Shown here piece after piece: positions 26,901-33,565 of a DNA stretch of 64,000 nt. How positions within the stretch are numbered: the first letter of the stretch is position 1; every line of letters begins with the position of its first letter. The notes below the pieces were generated by a model, which saw only the letters and a program-made list of their open reading frames with translations, ran no database searches and was not told the origin of the DNA. The DNA comes from Mycetocola saprophilus (GTDB lineage: Bacteria; Actinomycetota; Actinomycetes; Actinomycetales; Microbacteriaceae), in NCBI RefSeq assembly GCF_000718085.1, contig NZ_JOEC01000002.1, forward strand, positions 124,001 to 188,000, read 5' to 3'. The position numbers were made by a program, and so were the translations under genes.

Positions 26901-27740
26901 AGAGCCGAGCACGCCTGTGAACTTTGACGCGGCTGCGTTCGCATCGCGGAACCCGTCAATGAAGTTCAGCCACGGCCGAGCAAGCGCATCGGTAAACACA
27001 CGCGTCGCCCCGCCGAGAGTACCGAGCGCGCCAGAGAACGATGATGCGGCAATCTGGGCATCGGAAAATCCCTGTCGGAATCGTCCCAGCCCACCAACTG
27101 CCGGATCCACTACCGCGCGTGCAAGCTGACCGATTGCAGCGCCTACGCCGGTGAACGCCGACGATCCGGCGCGGGCCTCTTGCCAGCCTGCTTGCAAATC
27201 CTTGGCGAACCTCTGCAGAGAATTTGACCCCGCGCTTGTGGCCACCGAGACCGTAGCTGTCGCGCTAGAGAGGGCCTCCTGTGCTGCCTTGAGACGAACT
27301 GACGCAGCCGTGACCGCATCGGTGGATGCACTGTGGTTTCGGCGGGCAGTCGCTAGGCGTTCCTCTGCGGCGACCGCCTGTGCTGATCCCTCCCCAGATT
27401 TCGCGATCGCCTCCTGGAGGCGAACCTCTGCGATGCGCACCTTACCTGCGTCATCTTGCTGCCGAAGACGAGTCTTGGACAGCGCGGCGGAGGCTGCGGC
27501 AACACTGCGATTCAGTTTGCCCAGCTCCGCCGCGCCCAGGTCACCAGCTCCGGCCGACAGCCCTGACTTCAGGTCGCGGCCGAGGCTGCGACCTGTCTTC
27601 GCGCCAGCCTTGGAGAACCCGCCCTCGAAAGACTTGGCCCCCTCAGCACCAGCGTTTTTTGTTTCCTTGGCGACACGGGACTTGAACCCCGGCATCACCG
27701 GAAAAATGCTGATGTGTCCGGACCCAACCTCTGATGACAT
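23934..27740 (-). CDS. tail tape measure protein
   Basis: A 1268-aa protein and the largest prophage gene. The N-terminus (KSFEGGFSKAGAKTGRSLGR) and a heptad region come first. Between residues ~210 and 400 a unit of about 50 residues recurs at least four times, each with a SSFTGVFGTLGGAAR-like core. A TMP_3-like region follows around residues 550-720 (IDTARAKLTGLG ... GNIFGGI-like end). Residues ~880-1130 hold a second repeat of hydrophobic units (LLTAIVAALPVIIEGGIQLL and similar), each about 22 residues. Its length sets the tail at roughly 190 nm by the usual 1.5 angstrom per residue rule. Confidence 0.93.
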   Translation of the reverse strand: MSSEVGSGHISIFPVMPGFKSRVAKETKNAGAEGAKSFEGGFSKAGAKTGRSLGRDLKSGLSAGAGDLGAAELGKLNRSVAAASAALSKTRLRQQDDAGKVRIAEVRLQEAIAKSGEGSAQAVAAEERLATARRNHSASTDAVTAASVRLKAAQEALSSATATVSVATSAGSNSLQRFAKDLQAGWQEARAGSSAFTGVGAAIGQLARAVVDPAVGGLGRFRQGFSDAQIAASSFSGALGTLGGATRVFTDALARPWLNFIDGFRDANAAASKFTGVLGSLGGTSRKVFNAITSAARTAGLWVASPFINFKTGWSSVAAAASSFTGVFGTLGGAARAASNAVASGARTAALAVSYPFRNFVAGWASAAGAASSFTGVFGSIGGAARQAASAVGSAMSSMGAGVVSVASAIGSRVQAVFAPVTNAVRSVATTVGNAFSSVAYSVGRYLAPVGAAVGSVFSKVASTVASAASQITPKFVSGLAGIGSAAASSLQSVVEAAARAGAAAGQALGAGIKNVATAGVLAAGTTIGVALGSGLARLTAIDTARAKLTGLGSDGQKVALIMKDATASVKGTSFGLGEAATVAASAVAAGIKPGEALQKHLKSIANNASTAGMSMEEMGSIFNKAATQANGVQNDVISQLGDRGLPIYQALADQMGVTAGEVFKLASSGKVDFATFSIAAEKAAGTVADEIGKTIPGAFKNLKASLGRSGANIFGGINKETGEMYGLYSRIGPLIKAVTDAMEPLEARAAAIGTKLDTLLGPALERITGFFTHLSTGAGLVGTKLESLSGIIGPLGGVMAALGAGGLASILAKLGPLGALIPGLGGALGLLASPLGIVAAAFAGFALSGGDASALVSSITGIVGSVVAALPGLVTQIAAFIPKIVSSILEQVPALLAAGTQIVDVLVQGLVLALPTIITGALALVQGLISAIVANLPLIIQGAITLVTTLIQGIVTAIPLLVQAALQLVNGLLTAIVAALPVIIEGGIQLLMALISGLISALPQLLTAALDLVMGLLTAILNNLPMIIDAGIQLLLSLVTGLIGALPQLITATITLVLQLVAGLLKMLPKLIEAGLQLVVSLIIGLVKAIPQIIAMLPQIIAAIWNGLMGVNWLDLGVQIVMGIIKGLGSMVGSLVNAIVKLAGSAFQGFKDFFGIKSPSRLMRKAGVHVVEGAVGGVEDEGPSFSAALVTMAKSASSRAQSAMSSVSAEVSGSAVSGGRSTATPGGGDHDQRDDTGKSPEANRPVQIDVHNPDPMVAARVIAEHLR

Positions 27741-27752
27741 GTCGCCTCCTAG

Positions 27753-28076
27753 CTAGCTGAAGACGATGCTGTCTTCCAGTTGTGCAGCAGCTTCCGCAAC
27801 CTCGTCCGTGGTTGCCTGAGCGCCGTGTCTGCGGGGATTATTCATCACCCAGGGCATTACCGCGTTCGCTGCTTTTTGGTCGCTGATTTGCGCCATCAGC
27901 GAGATCAGCATGGGCGTAGTCGCGGGGTATGCCCAGCCGGCAAGTTCTGCCCCAAACGCTGTGCTTGGGTCCCCAGCAGCCTCTTCGATCAAGAGCTTTG
28001 CCTCACCCCAGGACAGGCCGTCGCCCAGATCCGACAGCCCCACGCTGAACGCTTCGCGCAGAGTGCGAGCGACCAA
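27753..28076 (-). CDS. tail assembly chaperone, downstream (GpT-like) part
   Basis: A 107-aa frame from a weak TTG start (no ribosome site). It is helical (RTLREAFSVGLSDLGDGLSWGEAKLLIEE) and lies between the GpG-like gene and the tape measure, where siphophages encode the second chaperone part. The same frame is open upstream through and beyond the GpG stop at 28112, and its relation to GpG is -1. So the product is probably made as a GpG-GpT fusion by -1 frameshifting just before 28112 (candidate site CCCGGAA) and then continues PGIIAVAQIITKHRG into this frame. The slip site is not a classic heptamer. Confidence 0.65.
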   Translation of the reverse strand: MVARTLREAFSVGLSDLGDGLSWGEAKLLIEEAAGDPSTAFGAELAGWAYPATTPMLISLMAQISDQKAANAVMPWVMNNPRRHGAQATTDEVAEAAAQLEDSIVFS

Positions 28077-28111
28077 TCCGCGGTGCTTTGTGATGATCTG
28101 GGCGACGGCGA

Positions 28112-28492
28112 TTATTCCGGGAGTGTGGCCGAAGTGATACGCGAGAAGGTCGTGAAGAATCGCTCGGACATCGCGATGGTCTCGGTCAGATCGTGCCGGG
28201 AGAACTCGGCGGACACCTCGTCCCCGCCGACCTGGGACAGCAGGGTCTTGAACTGGTCGACAGGGTTTACCGAGTCTTTGCTCATCGCATCAACATCGTC
28301 CAGGCTGATCGAGAGGGGTACCTTCACGATGGTCCCGTCGGGGAAACGGCCGATGAAGTTCTTCTCGACGATGATGTGCTTGATGTCCGGTGCGAGAGCG
28401 GCGAGCGCCTTGGCTTCGTCCTCTTCGGACCAGTTGTCGAAATCGTACTCGGGCTCGGCAGCGGTTGCAGCAGCAGTGGTCTTTGCAGTCAT
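28112..28492 (-). CDS. tail assembly chaperone, upstream (GpG-like)
   Basis: A 126-aa protein, MTAKTTAAATAAEPEYDFDNW at the start, ending LTETIAMSERFFTTFSRITSATLPE. Place between the major tail protein and tape measure, acidic helical content and the open -1 frame over its stop all fit the GpG-type chaperone that guides tail tube assembly. ATG 28492 has GAAAGGA upstream; the earlier in-frame start at 28552 has none. Confidence 0.78.
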   Translation of the reverse strand: MTAKTTAAATAAEPEYDFDNWSEEDEAKALAALAPDIKHIIVEKNFIGRFPDGTIVKVPLSISLDDVDAMSKDSVNPVDQFKTLLSQVGGDEVSAEFSRHDLTETIAMSERFFTTFSRITSATLPE

Positions 28493-28523
28493 GGTTGTTC
28501 CTTTCGGGTTATCGGGTGTGATT

Positions 28524-28562
28524 GAAAACTGGCCGGGGCGACCCGATGACACCCCGGCCAGT
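28524..28562 (-). terminator. terminator after the major tail protein gene
   Basis: On the minus strand ACTGGCCGGGG and CCCCGGCCAGT form an 11-bp stem, followed by TTTTC. It would lower expression of the chaperone and tape measure genes relative to the tail tube protein. Confidence 0.8.
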
Positions 28563-28570
28563 GGTCTGTG

Positions 28571-29155
28571 CTACCCCTCGGAGGGAACGGTGGCGGGAGC
28601 CGCCGGGCCCCACTGCCAGAAGGGTGCGCTGTTGAACAGCGGGTCTTCCTGCCAAGTGAAGGTCACGTTTGCGCCCTCGACGGATCCGCGCTCCTGCTGG
28701 TCCGGCTCGATCGCGGTGATTGCCGCGACGCCGATGCGACGCTTTTCGGTACCGTTGCGGTACTTGGTGACGACCAGCAGGATGAAACGGTTGTTTGGCA
28801 GGGACGAGGAAACTTCGATCACGCCGTTGACATCAGGCTCGGCTCCCTCCAGGAGTGCCTGGACGGTGGGATTCTGCTCGGCCAGGCCGATAACCACGGT
28901 TCGAGTACCGTCGCCGGCCAACGAGTAGCCCTTCTGGAAGAACTCCAGCGCGTCGCCGCCTTCACGGCTTTCGGCAGGACCGCCGTCCTGCTTGTACAGG
29001 CCGAGGCGCTTATACGCCGCGGGCAGTACCAGCGGGCTCGCGCCCAGCTTGTTCTTTTCGATGACGTTGGCGGCAAGGACTGGTGCGAACGCGGCCAGTC
29101 CCGTGATCGGGATGCCAACGGCGTCAAGGTCGTTGCCCTGAGAATCAGCAGTCAT
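28571..29155 (-). CDS. major tail (tube) protein
   Basis: A 194-aa protein in the fixed position before the tail chaperones. It has LPAAYKRLGLYKQDGGPAESR, RTVVIGLAEQNPTVQALLEG and NNRFILLVVTKYRNGTEKRRIGVAA, the strand-rich layout of siphoviral tube proteins. A strong terminator follows, as expected for a highly expressed structural gene. Confidence 0.85.
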   Translation of the reverse strand: MTADSQGNDLDAVGIPITGLAAFAPVLAANVIEKNKLGASPLVLPAAYKRLGLYKQDGGPAESREGGDALEFFQKGYSLAGDGTRTVVIGLAEQNPTVQALLEGAEPDVNGVIEVSSSLPNNRFILLVVTKYRNGTEKRRIGVAAITAIEPDQQERGSVEGANVTFTWQEDPLFNSAPFWQWGPAAPATVPSEG

Positions 29156-29202
29156 GAGTGTGCTCCTTCTCCCGCGGTGCGGGGGTTAGTTGAGTGGATG
29201 GC

Positions 29203-29622
29203 TCACCAAGAGCCAGAGACGACGTATTGAGCCGTCAGGTATTGACGGGACACATCGAGTTGGTCGATCACCGTGGCCGGGCTGGTGCAGCCGTCCCAGT
29301 TGACGAATGCGATGGGGCTGTCATCTACCAGGGGCAAGGCGTCGTCGTGGAGGATCCCAGCGAGCCAGCGTGCAAGATCTTTCGCGGGGGATTCGTTCTG
29401 TTTAGACCCGGCCAAGACAGATGCTCCGATGGATATATCGAAGGTGACAGGAGATAGTCGAGCGCCGGGATCAACTCGGATCACGATCAACGGTTTCTTC
29501 AATGGCACCGCGAGCGTAGATGGCTCCTTGTTGCTGACATCGGCAATCTTGTTCTCGGCTGCGGCGAGCGCGCGGACGTGCTTGGTGAGCCAGAGCTCTA
29601 GGTCTGGGGCTACGACCCTCAT
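29203..29622 (-). CDS. tail terminator / completion protein
   Basis: A 139-aa protein: MRVVAPDLELWLTKHVRALAA, a central PLIVIRVDPGARLSPVTFDISIGASV strand pair, and the end RQYLTAQYVVSGSW. The pattern of an N-terminal helix, DISI-type strands and a closing aromatic strand is typical of tail terminator proteins, which cap the tube before head joining. It sits just before the tube protein gene. Confidence 0.7.
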   Translation of the reverse strand: MRVVAPDLELWLTKHVRALAAAENKIADVSNKEPSTLAVPLKKPLIVIRVDPGARLSPVTFDISIGASVLAGSKQNESPAKDLARWLAGILHDDALPLVDDSPIAFVNWDGCTSPATVIDQLDVSRQYLTAQYVVSGSW

Positions 29623-29909
29623 GTTTTCGAGGCTTTCAGCGCCCGGGCGAGGTTGCCGGTCTTGGCCTCGATAAGCAAGGTTTTTGGATCTCGGCCGACG
29701 ACACGATACACACGCCGGTATCGTGACTGGCGGGCCTCAACACCGATTTTTTGCTGGTATGCGGTTGTGTCTACTGGGGCGGTTTTTTTCGCTTCGGCGG
29801 CGGCACGGTCGGCGGCCGCCTTCGTGAGTTTGTCTACACCCGCAGACTTCATGATGTTGTTGAAGTAGTAGGTGTTGAAGTTGACTTCCGTTTGACCCTT
29901 GGCCGGCAT
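29619..29909 (-). CDS. HK97 gp10-like neck / head-tail connector
   Basis: A 96-aa basic protein with LTKAAADRAAAEAKKTAPVDT, then RYRRVYRVVGRDPKTLLIEAKTGNLARALKAS. The KKxAPVDT turn followed by VVGRDP and the GNLARAL end are marks of the gp10 family. It overlaps the tail terminator gene by four bases. Confidence 0.75.
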   Translation of the reverse strand: MPAKGQTEVNFNTYYFNNIMKSAGVDKLTKAAADRAAAEAKKTAPVDTTAYQQKIGVEARQSRYRRVYRVVGRDPKTLLIEAKTGNLARALKASKT

Positions 29910-29924
29910 GCTTTTCTCCCTCGG

Positions 29925-30284
29925 TTATCCGACTGCGCGGGTCAGCGGTATCTCGCGCGCCGGTGCCCAGCCGGTCCACGGATTCACGTCGGCGGCGGGC
30001 GGGATGCCGTCTATCGAGTAGATCGGCTCGTCGTCTCCACCGGCGCGAATACGATCGCCTTTTTGGACGTCGACGTTTGCGGCGCAAAACAGTGACTTGG
30101 ATTCCAGTGCCTGCTCTCGGCTCGCACCAGCAAGCATCGAAGTTGAGGTTTGAGCAACGAATGCACCCGGGATCTGGAGGATGTCAGGGTTGTCCCAGTC
30201 TCCGAGAATGACCTCCCCTGAATAGGGATCCTCGAGCGGGCCTGGCCGGAGACGGTACACGGTCCGTCCATGGGGGAAATTCAC
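29925..30284 (-). CDS. head closure (stopper) protein
   Basis: A 119-aa protein beginning VNFPHGRTVYRLRPGPLEDPYSGE, with IPGAFVAQTSTSMLAG and a KGDRIRAGGDDEPIYSIDG beta loop. These elements fit head-closure proteins that plug the connector after packaging. GTG 30284 has GGGAG six bases upstream and overlaps the previous stop (GTGA); a longer open frame lacks a start signal. Confidence 0.7.
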   Translation of the reverse strand: MNFPHGRTVYRLRPGPLEDPYSGEVILGDWDNPDILQIPGAFVAQTSTSMLAGASREQALESKSLFCAANVDVQKGDRIRAGGDDEPIYSIDGIPPAADVNPWTGWAPAREIPLTRAVG

Positions 30285-30646
30285 GAGTAGCTCCCTTCCG
30301 GCCAGGCTCGGGAAATGGGGCGAGCGGCAGGGAAACTGCCCACAGGGCCAGCTGCGGGCGAGGCCGCAGCCTTGCACAGCGATCGCAACGCTCGGCGGTC
30401 CTCGTCCATCCAGGTGTCGGCATTCCAGTAGTCAACAGATGCCGAGCCGATTCGCTGAGCGCGCACGCGCCTGGAACCTGCGACGGGTGCCTCGGCGGCC
30501 ACCCCTCGCAGGATCGCGATCGCGTTCTTCTGGTCCTCGCTCCCCACCGGGAACGAGTCGATGCAGGGGGCGATGGAACGTCCCGCCACAATGATCCGGC
30601 GGGCCACATCCTCTGGGACATCCGGAATGTCAGCTGGTGTGATCAC
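30281..30646 (-). CDS. head-tail adaptor protein
   Basis: A 121-aa mainly helical protein: MITPADIPDVPEDVARRIIVAG, VDYWNADTWMDEDRRALRSLCKAA. The size, helical content and position after the capsid block fit the gp6/gp15-type adaptor ring that docks on the portal. Assigned by position and pattern. Confidence 0.65.
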   Translation of the reverse strand: MITPADIPDVPEDVARRIIVAGRSIAPCIDSFPVGSEDQKNAIAILRGVAAEAPVAGSRRVRAQRIGSASVDYWNADTWMDEDRRALRSLCKAAASPAAGPVGSFPAARPISRAWPEGSYS

Positions 30647-30664
30647 GTCATCGCCCCCTTCTGT

Positions 30665-31003
30665 CTACTCTTTTGCGGCTGCGGTGATCGCAGCGACCTT
30701 CTCGGGCTTTGTCTTGGCAGCGCCAAGATCAATCCCGTGTTCCTGCGCGAACTTGTCGAGCTGCTTCGCGGACCATTCCGCAGAAGGGGCACCTTCGGGA
30801 AGCGCAATCTCCTCTGGCGGGCTCGGCTCACTTTCGGTCTCGGCCTCGGTAATGAGCCCGCGCTCAATCAAGTGCTTGATCTGAGCTTCAGCGATGCCGT
30901 CGGGGATAACGCCACCGCGCTGCACGAACGCAGCGACCCGATTTCCGGAAGCCGAGCCGATTGCTACCTTGACCACTGCTGCAGTTGCCACATACTGAGT
31001 CAT
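30665..31003 (-). CDS. head region protein with SAP/Rho-N-like C-terminal motif
   Basis: A 112-aa protein, N-terminal VKVAIGSASGNRVAAFVQRGGVIPDG and helical HLIERGLITEA, then an acidic proline linker and a C-terminal EWSAKQLDKFAQEHGIDLG with KTKPEKVAAI. The ending resembles the LeHe/Rho-N style helix-extended-helix unit often fused to phage head proteins. It lies directly after the major capsid gene. The role is unknown. Confidence 0.6.
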   Translation of the reverse strand: MTQYVATAAVVKVAIGSASGNRVAAFVQRGGVIPDGIAEAQIKHLIERGLITEAETESEPSPPEEIALPEGAPSAEWSAKQLDKFAQEHGIDLGAAKTKPEKVAAITAAAKE

Positions 31004-31005
31004 GA

Positions 31006-31917
31006 TTAAGCCCCCGTTCCAGTGAGGTAAAAGCCGGCGAGGGGGTCGGTCACGATCGGCACGTGGACATTACGTGCCTGAAGGCGGGTCTTCTCCGCCG
31101 TGGGCACGCGAATCGCCGCGATCTCAACGCCGGTATCACCGCCGATGGGCTGCATTTCCGGCGTGGGGATCTGCTCACGTGCGATTCCGCCGAGATTGCG
31201 ACGGTCGAGGAACAGAGGGTCCGTGATATCGCCACCATCGTCCGGGATCCAGGTAATACCCGCGATATTCGGGAAGCCATCGGTGAGAGCCTGGCCGCTG
31301 TCCTTGGGCAGAATATCCAGCAGCTCGGGGATCGCCTCGGCGTACAGCTCTCCCGGGAGCACCACCGTATCGATGTCGTAGCCGAGCTTCTGGCGGCGGG
31401 TTGCCGCCTTCACGCGAAGCGCATCCTTGTAGATCTGCTTTGCGCTTGTCCAAGCGGCACCGGCCGCAACCGTGTTCGTTACCGAAGATGCGACTGCGCC
31501 GAGTGCGGCGTCGTTTGCGGAGAACACGAGTTCGGTCTGCAGGAAGGCGAAGGCGTCATCGATGGGCTGGCGGAGGAGACGACCAACCTGTTCGTCGGTC
31601 ACCTCTGTAGCGAGTCCTTCCTTGGTCGCCGAGTAGAACTCATACTCTTCTGCGGACATCGGAGTGAGCTTGTATTCTGCTCCGGGATTCACAACTTCTG
31701 CGCCGCGCTGGGCACGGATCACCTCGTTGATCGGCACTCCGATAGCGCCACCGGTGATGGTAAATCGCTTCTGGAGTAAGAACAGCCCAAGGAACTGCTG
31801 CGCCTGGAGGATTTCTGCGAAGCGGCGGGCGATGAGCGTTGGCGACTTCAAGAACGCGATCAGGTCAGCTGCCGACACGTTTGCGAGCTGGCTGGGGGTG
31901 AGAGGGTAGGTCTGCAT
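31006..31917 (-). CDS. major capsid protein (HK97 fold type)
   Basis: A 303-aa protein: an N-terminal helix with PSQLANVSAADLIAFLKS, then RFAEILQAQQFLGLFLLQ, an E-loop-like stretch, DAFAFLQTELVFSANDAALGA, and a late IAAIRVPTAEKTRLQARNVHVPIV strand set before GFYLTGTGA. It is in the fixed place after the protease/scaffold and decoration genes. Two ATG codons are in tandem (31920 and 31917); 31917 has better spacing from AAAGGAG. Confidence 0.85.
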   Translation of the reverse strand: MQTYPLTPSQLANVSAADLIAFLKSPTLIARRFAEILQAQQFLGLFLLQKRFTITGGAIGVPINEVIRAQRGAEVVNPGAEYKLTPMSAEEYEFYSATKEGLATEVTDEQVGRLLRQPIDDAFAFLQTELVFSANDAALGAVASSVTNTVAAGAAWTSAKQIYKDALRVKAATRRQKLGYDIDTVVLPGELYAEAIPELLDILPKDSGQALTDGFPNIAGITWIPDDGGDITDPLFLDRRNLGGIAREQIPTPEMQPIGGDTGVEIAAIRVPTAEKTRLQARNVHVPIVTDPLAGFYLTGTGA

Positions 31918-31931
31918 CATTTGCTCCTTTC

Positions 31932-32294
31932 TTAGAGCTGAATTGCGCGAACGACGGTGCCGTCCGCTGCAGAGGTCAGGGCGAGGAAAATCGCGTCGCC
32001 GGCCGCGAGAGTGCGAACGCCGCCTGCTGCGGCAGCTTCGAGCTTTGAACCACGAGTGATCGCACCCACTGCCTTTAGCTCGTGGATCGGCTTGCCAATC
32101 TCGATGGTGGTCTTGTCGCCTGCGGCGGCATCGTGGCCGGCGACACCGACATACTTTGCCGATGCGGCGACCGCCGGGACGACCGACATATCGACAGTTC
32201 CGACCTCTACAAGCTGGCCGGCAGAAACTGCTGCGGCGGCACTGAATGTGACAGTATCGCCGGGACGGAAAAGGGGGAGATAGCTCTTAGCCAT
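31932..32294 (-). CDS. capsid decoration protein (DUF2190-like)
   Basis: A 120-aa beta-rich protein, YLPLFRPGDTVTFSAAAAVSAGQ, KYVGVAGHDAAAGDKTTIEIGKPIHELKA, and ITRGSKLEAAAAGGVRTLAAGDAIFLALTSA. This is the usual DUF2190/cement fold that binds on the outside of the capsid. It lies between protease and capsid genes with short gaps. Confidence 0.78.
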   Translation of the reverse strand: MAKSYLPLFRPGDTVTFSAAAAVSAGQLVEVGTVDMSVVPAVAASAKYVGVAGHDAAAGDKTTIEIGKPIHELKAVGAITRGSKLEAAAAGGVRTLAAGDAIFLALTSAADGTVVRAIQL

Positions 32295-32296
32295 GA

Positions 32297-32767
32297 TTAG
32301 GCCTCCTTCGAAGTAGGGCCGTACACGGTGCCATAGAGGGCATCACCGGAACTGGTCAGAGTGTCTGAGTGCCCGATCTCGGCCACGGGCACAGCGTTCT
32401 TCGGGAAGGACGCCAGCAGGGTCGTGATGCCGGTCTCGTCCGAGTCGAGCTGCGCGCGCCACTGATCGCGCGAGGCGGCAGCGATCCGCCCCTCGGACAG
32501 CGCCTGGGATACGATGCCGTCGCGGCGGTCGCTTTCCTGCTGCGCTCGGGCTTCTGCACCAAGGGCCGCCTGGGCGCGAAGCTCGGCGAGGCTGGCGGCG
32601 TCCATGATAACTGCGCCGGCGGGGATGGATGCGGCCGGGGCCGCGGGAGTGTCAGCCTGCTCAACGAGTGCTTCGTCGAGGGCTGCGAGAAGGGCCTCGT
32701 CGGATGCGGCGGCGTCGGTTACGCCGAGCCGCTCGCGAAGGCCAGCCGTCAGATCACTGTAAGCCAC
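32297..32767 (-). CDS. nested in-frame scaffold protein
   Basis: Within the protease gene an AAGGAG ribosome site lies six bases before an in-frame GTG (32767), giving a 156-aa product beginning VAYSDLTAGLRERLGV that ends at the shared stop. This parallels lambda C/Nu3 and other heads where the scaffold is translated from inside the protease gene. The product is helical and acidic as scaffolds are. The site is seen; its use is inferred. Confidence 0.6.
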   Translation of the reverse strand: MAYSDLTAGLRERLGVTDAAASDEALLAALDEALVEQADTPAAPAASIPAGAVIMDAASLAELRAQAALGAEARAQQESDRRDGIVSQALSEGRIAAASRDQWRAQLDSDETGITTLLASFPKNAVPVAEIGHSDTLTSSGDALYGTVYGPTSKEA

Positions 32768-33565
32768 AGTGGTCTCCTTTCGGTTGGGGGCACCCGGCTC
32801 GGACGAGCTCGGGAGGTTTGGGGTGCGAGCGAAGGCTCGCATCGCGGCGTGGGCACCGCGTAGTCGTGGTGCTTGGTCTTGGATGTCATCGCCGTCTTCA
32901 AGCAACTCGTCTGGGTCGTCGACGCCGACTGTTTCTGACTCACCTGCGTCTGGGATGACCGCTACGCGGTCAGCAAGTCCCAGCTCCACCGCTGCGGTGG
33001 CGGTCAGCCAGGTCTCGTCTGCAAGGAGCGTGGCCCAGTCCTTTTCGCCTGCCTTTGAGGAGTAGATTTCGATCAGTGAGGCTTCAACGTTGTCCAAAAC
33101 GTCGGCGGTCTTTCGCATGTCGGAGGAATTGCCCCAGACGATTGTCGAGGGCGAGTGGATCATCATCTGGGTGCCAGGGGACATCACTACGTCATCGCAG
33201 CCAGCGGCAATGACTGAGGCGGCCGACGCGGCCAGTCCGTCAACGACGGCGGTCACGCTGGCCTTGTGCGCACGGAGCATGTTGAGTATCGAAACGCCCT
33301 CAAAGACTTCGCCGCCGGGCGAGTTGATGCGCAGGATGATCTGCGTCACCTCGTCCGGCAGGGCATCCAGCACCGCACCGACGTCCTTAGTCGAGATACC
33401 CCAGTAGCCGCCCCAAGAGTCGATAGGGCCGTACATACGGATCGTCGCCACTGTGCCGGTCCCGGAAGGAGCCGGAGCTGTCACGGCGTTGAAGAATTCA
33501 GCCTTTGCCTGGGGCGGGGCAAGCGTTCCCCAGTATCGGTTGGGCCACTTTGTGGTGTCGGTCAT
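32297..33565 (-). CDS. ClpP-like prohead protease fused to a scaffold-like C-terminal region
   Basis: A 422-aa protein. Residues ~40-210 are an S14 ClpP-type protease: RINSPGGEVFEGVSI, the catalytic serine in GLAASAAS (about S114) and the histidine in MMIHSPS (about H137). Residues ~265-422 are helical and acidic, with DLTAGLRERLGV, LAELRAQAALGAEARAQQ and DQWRAQLDSDETGITTLLASFP, resembling Mu-type protease/scaffold tails. A strong internal ribosome site and GTG at 32767 allow the tail to be made on its own. It would cleave the scaffold during head maturation. Confidence 0.87.
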   Translation of the reverse strand: MTDTTKWPNRYWGTLAPPQAKAEFFNAVTAPAPSGTGTVATIRMYGPIDSWGGYWGISTKDVGAVLDALPDEVTQIILRINSPGGEVFEGVSILNMLRAHKASVTAVVDGLAASAASVIAAGCDDVVMSPGTQMMIHSPSTIVWGNSSDMRKTADVLDNVEASLIEIYSSKAGEKDWATLLADETWLTATAAVELGLADRVAVIPDAGESETVGVDDPDELLEDGDDIQDQAPRLRGAHAAMRAFARTPNLPSSSEPGAPNRKETTVAYSDLTAGLRERLGVTDAAASDEALLAALDEALVEQADTPAAPAASIPAGAVIMDAASLAELRAQAALGAEARAQQESDRRDGIVSQALSEGRIAAASRDQWRAQLDSDETGITTLLASFPKNAVPVAEIGHSDTLTSSGDALYGTVYGPTSKEA

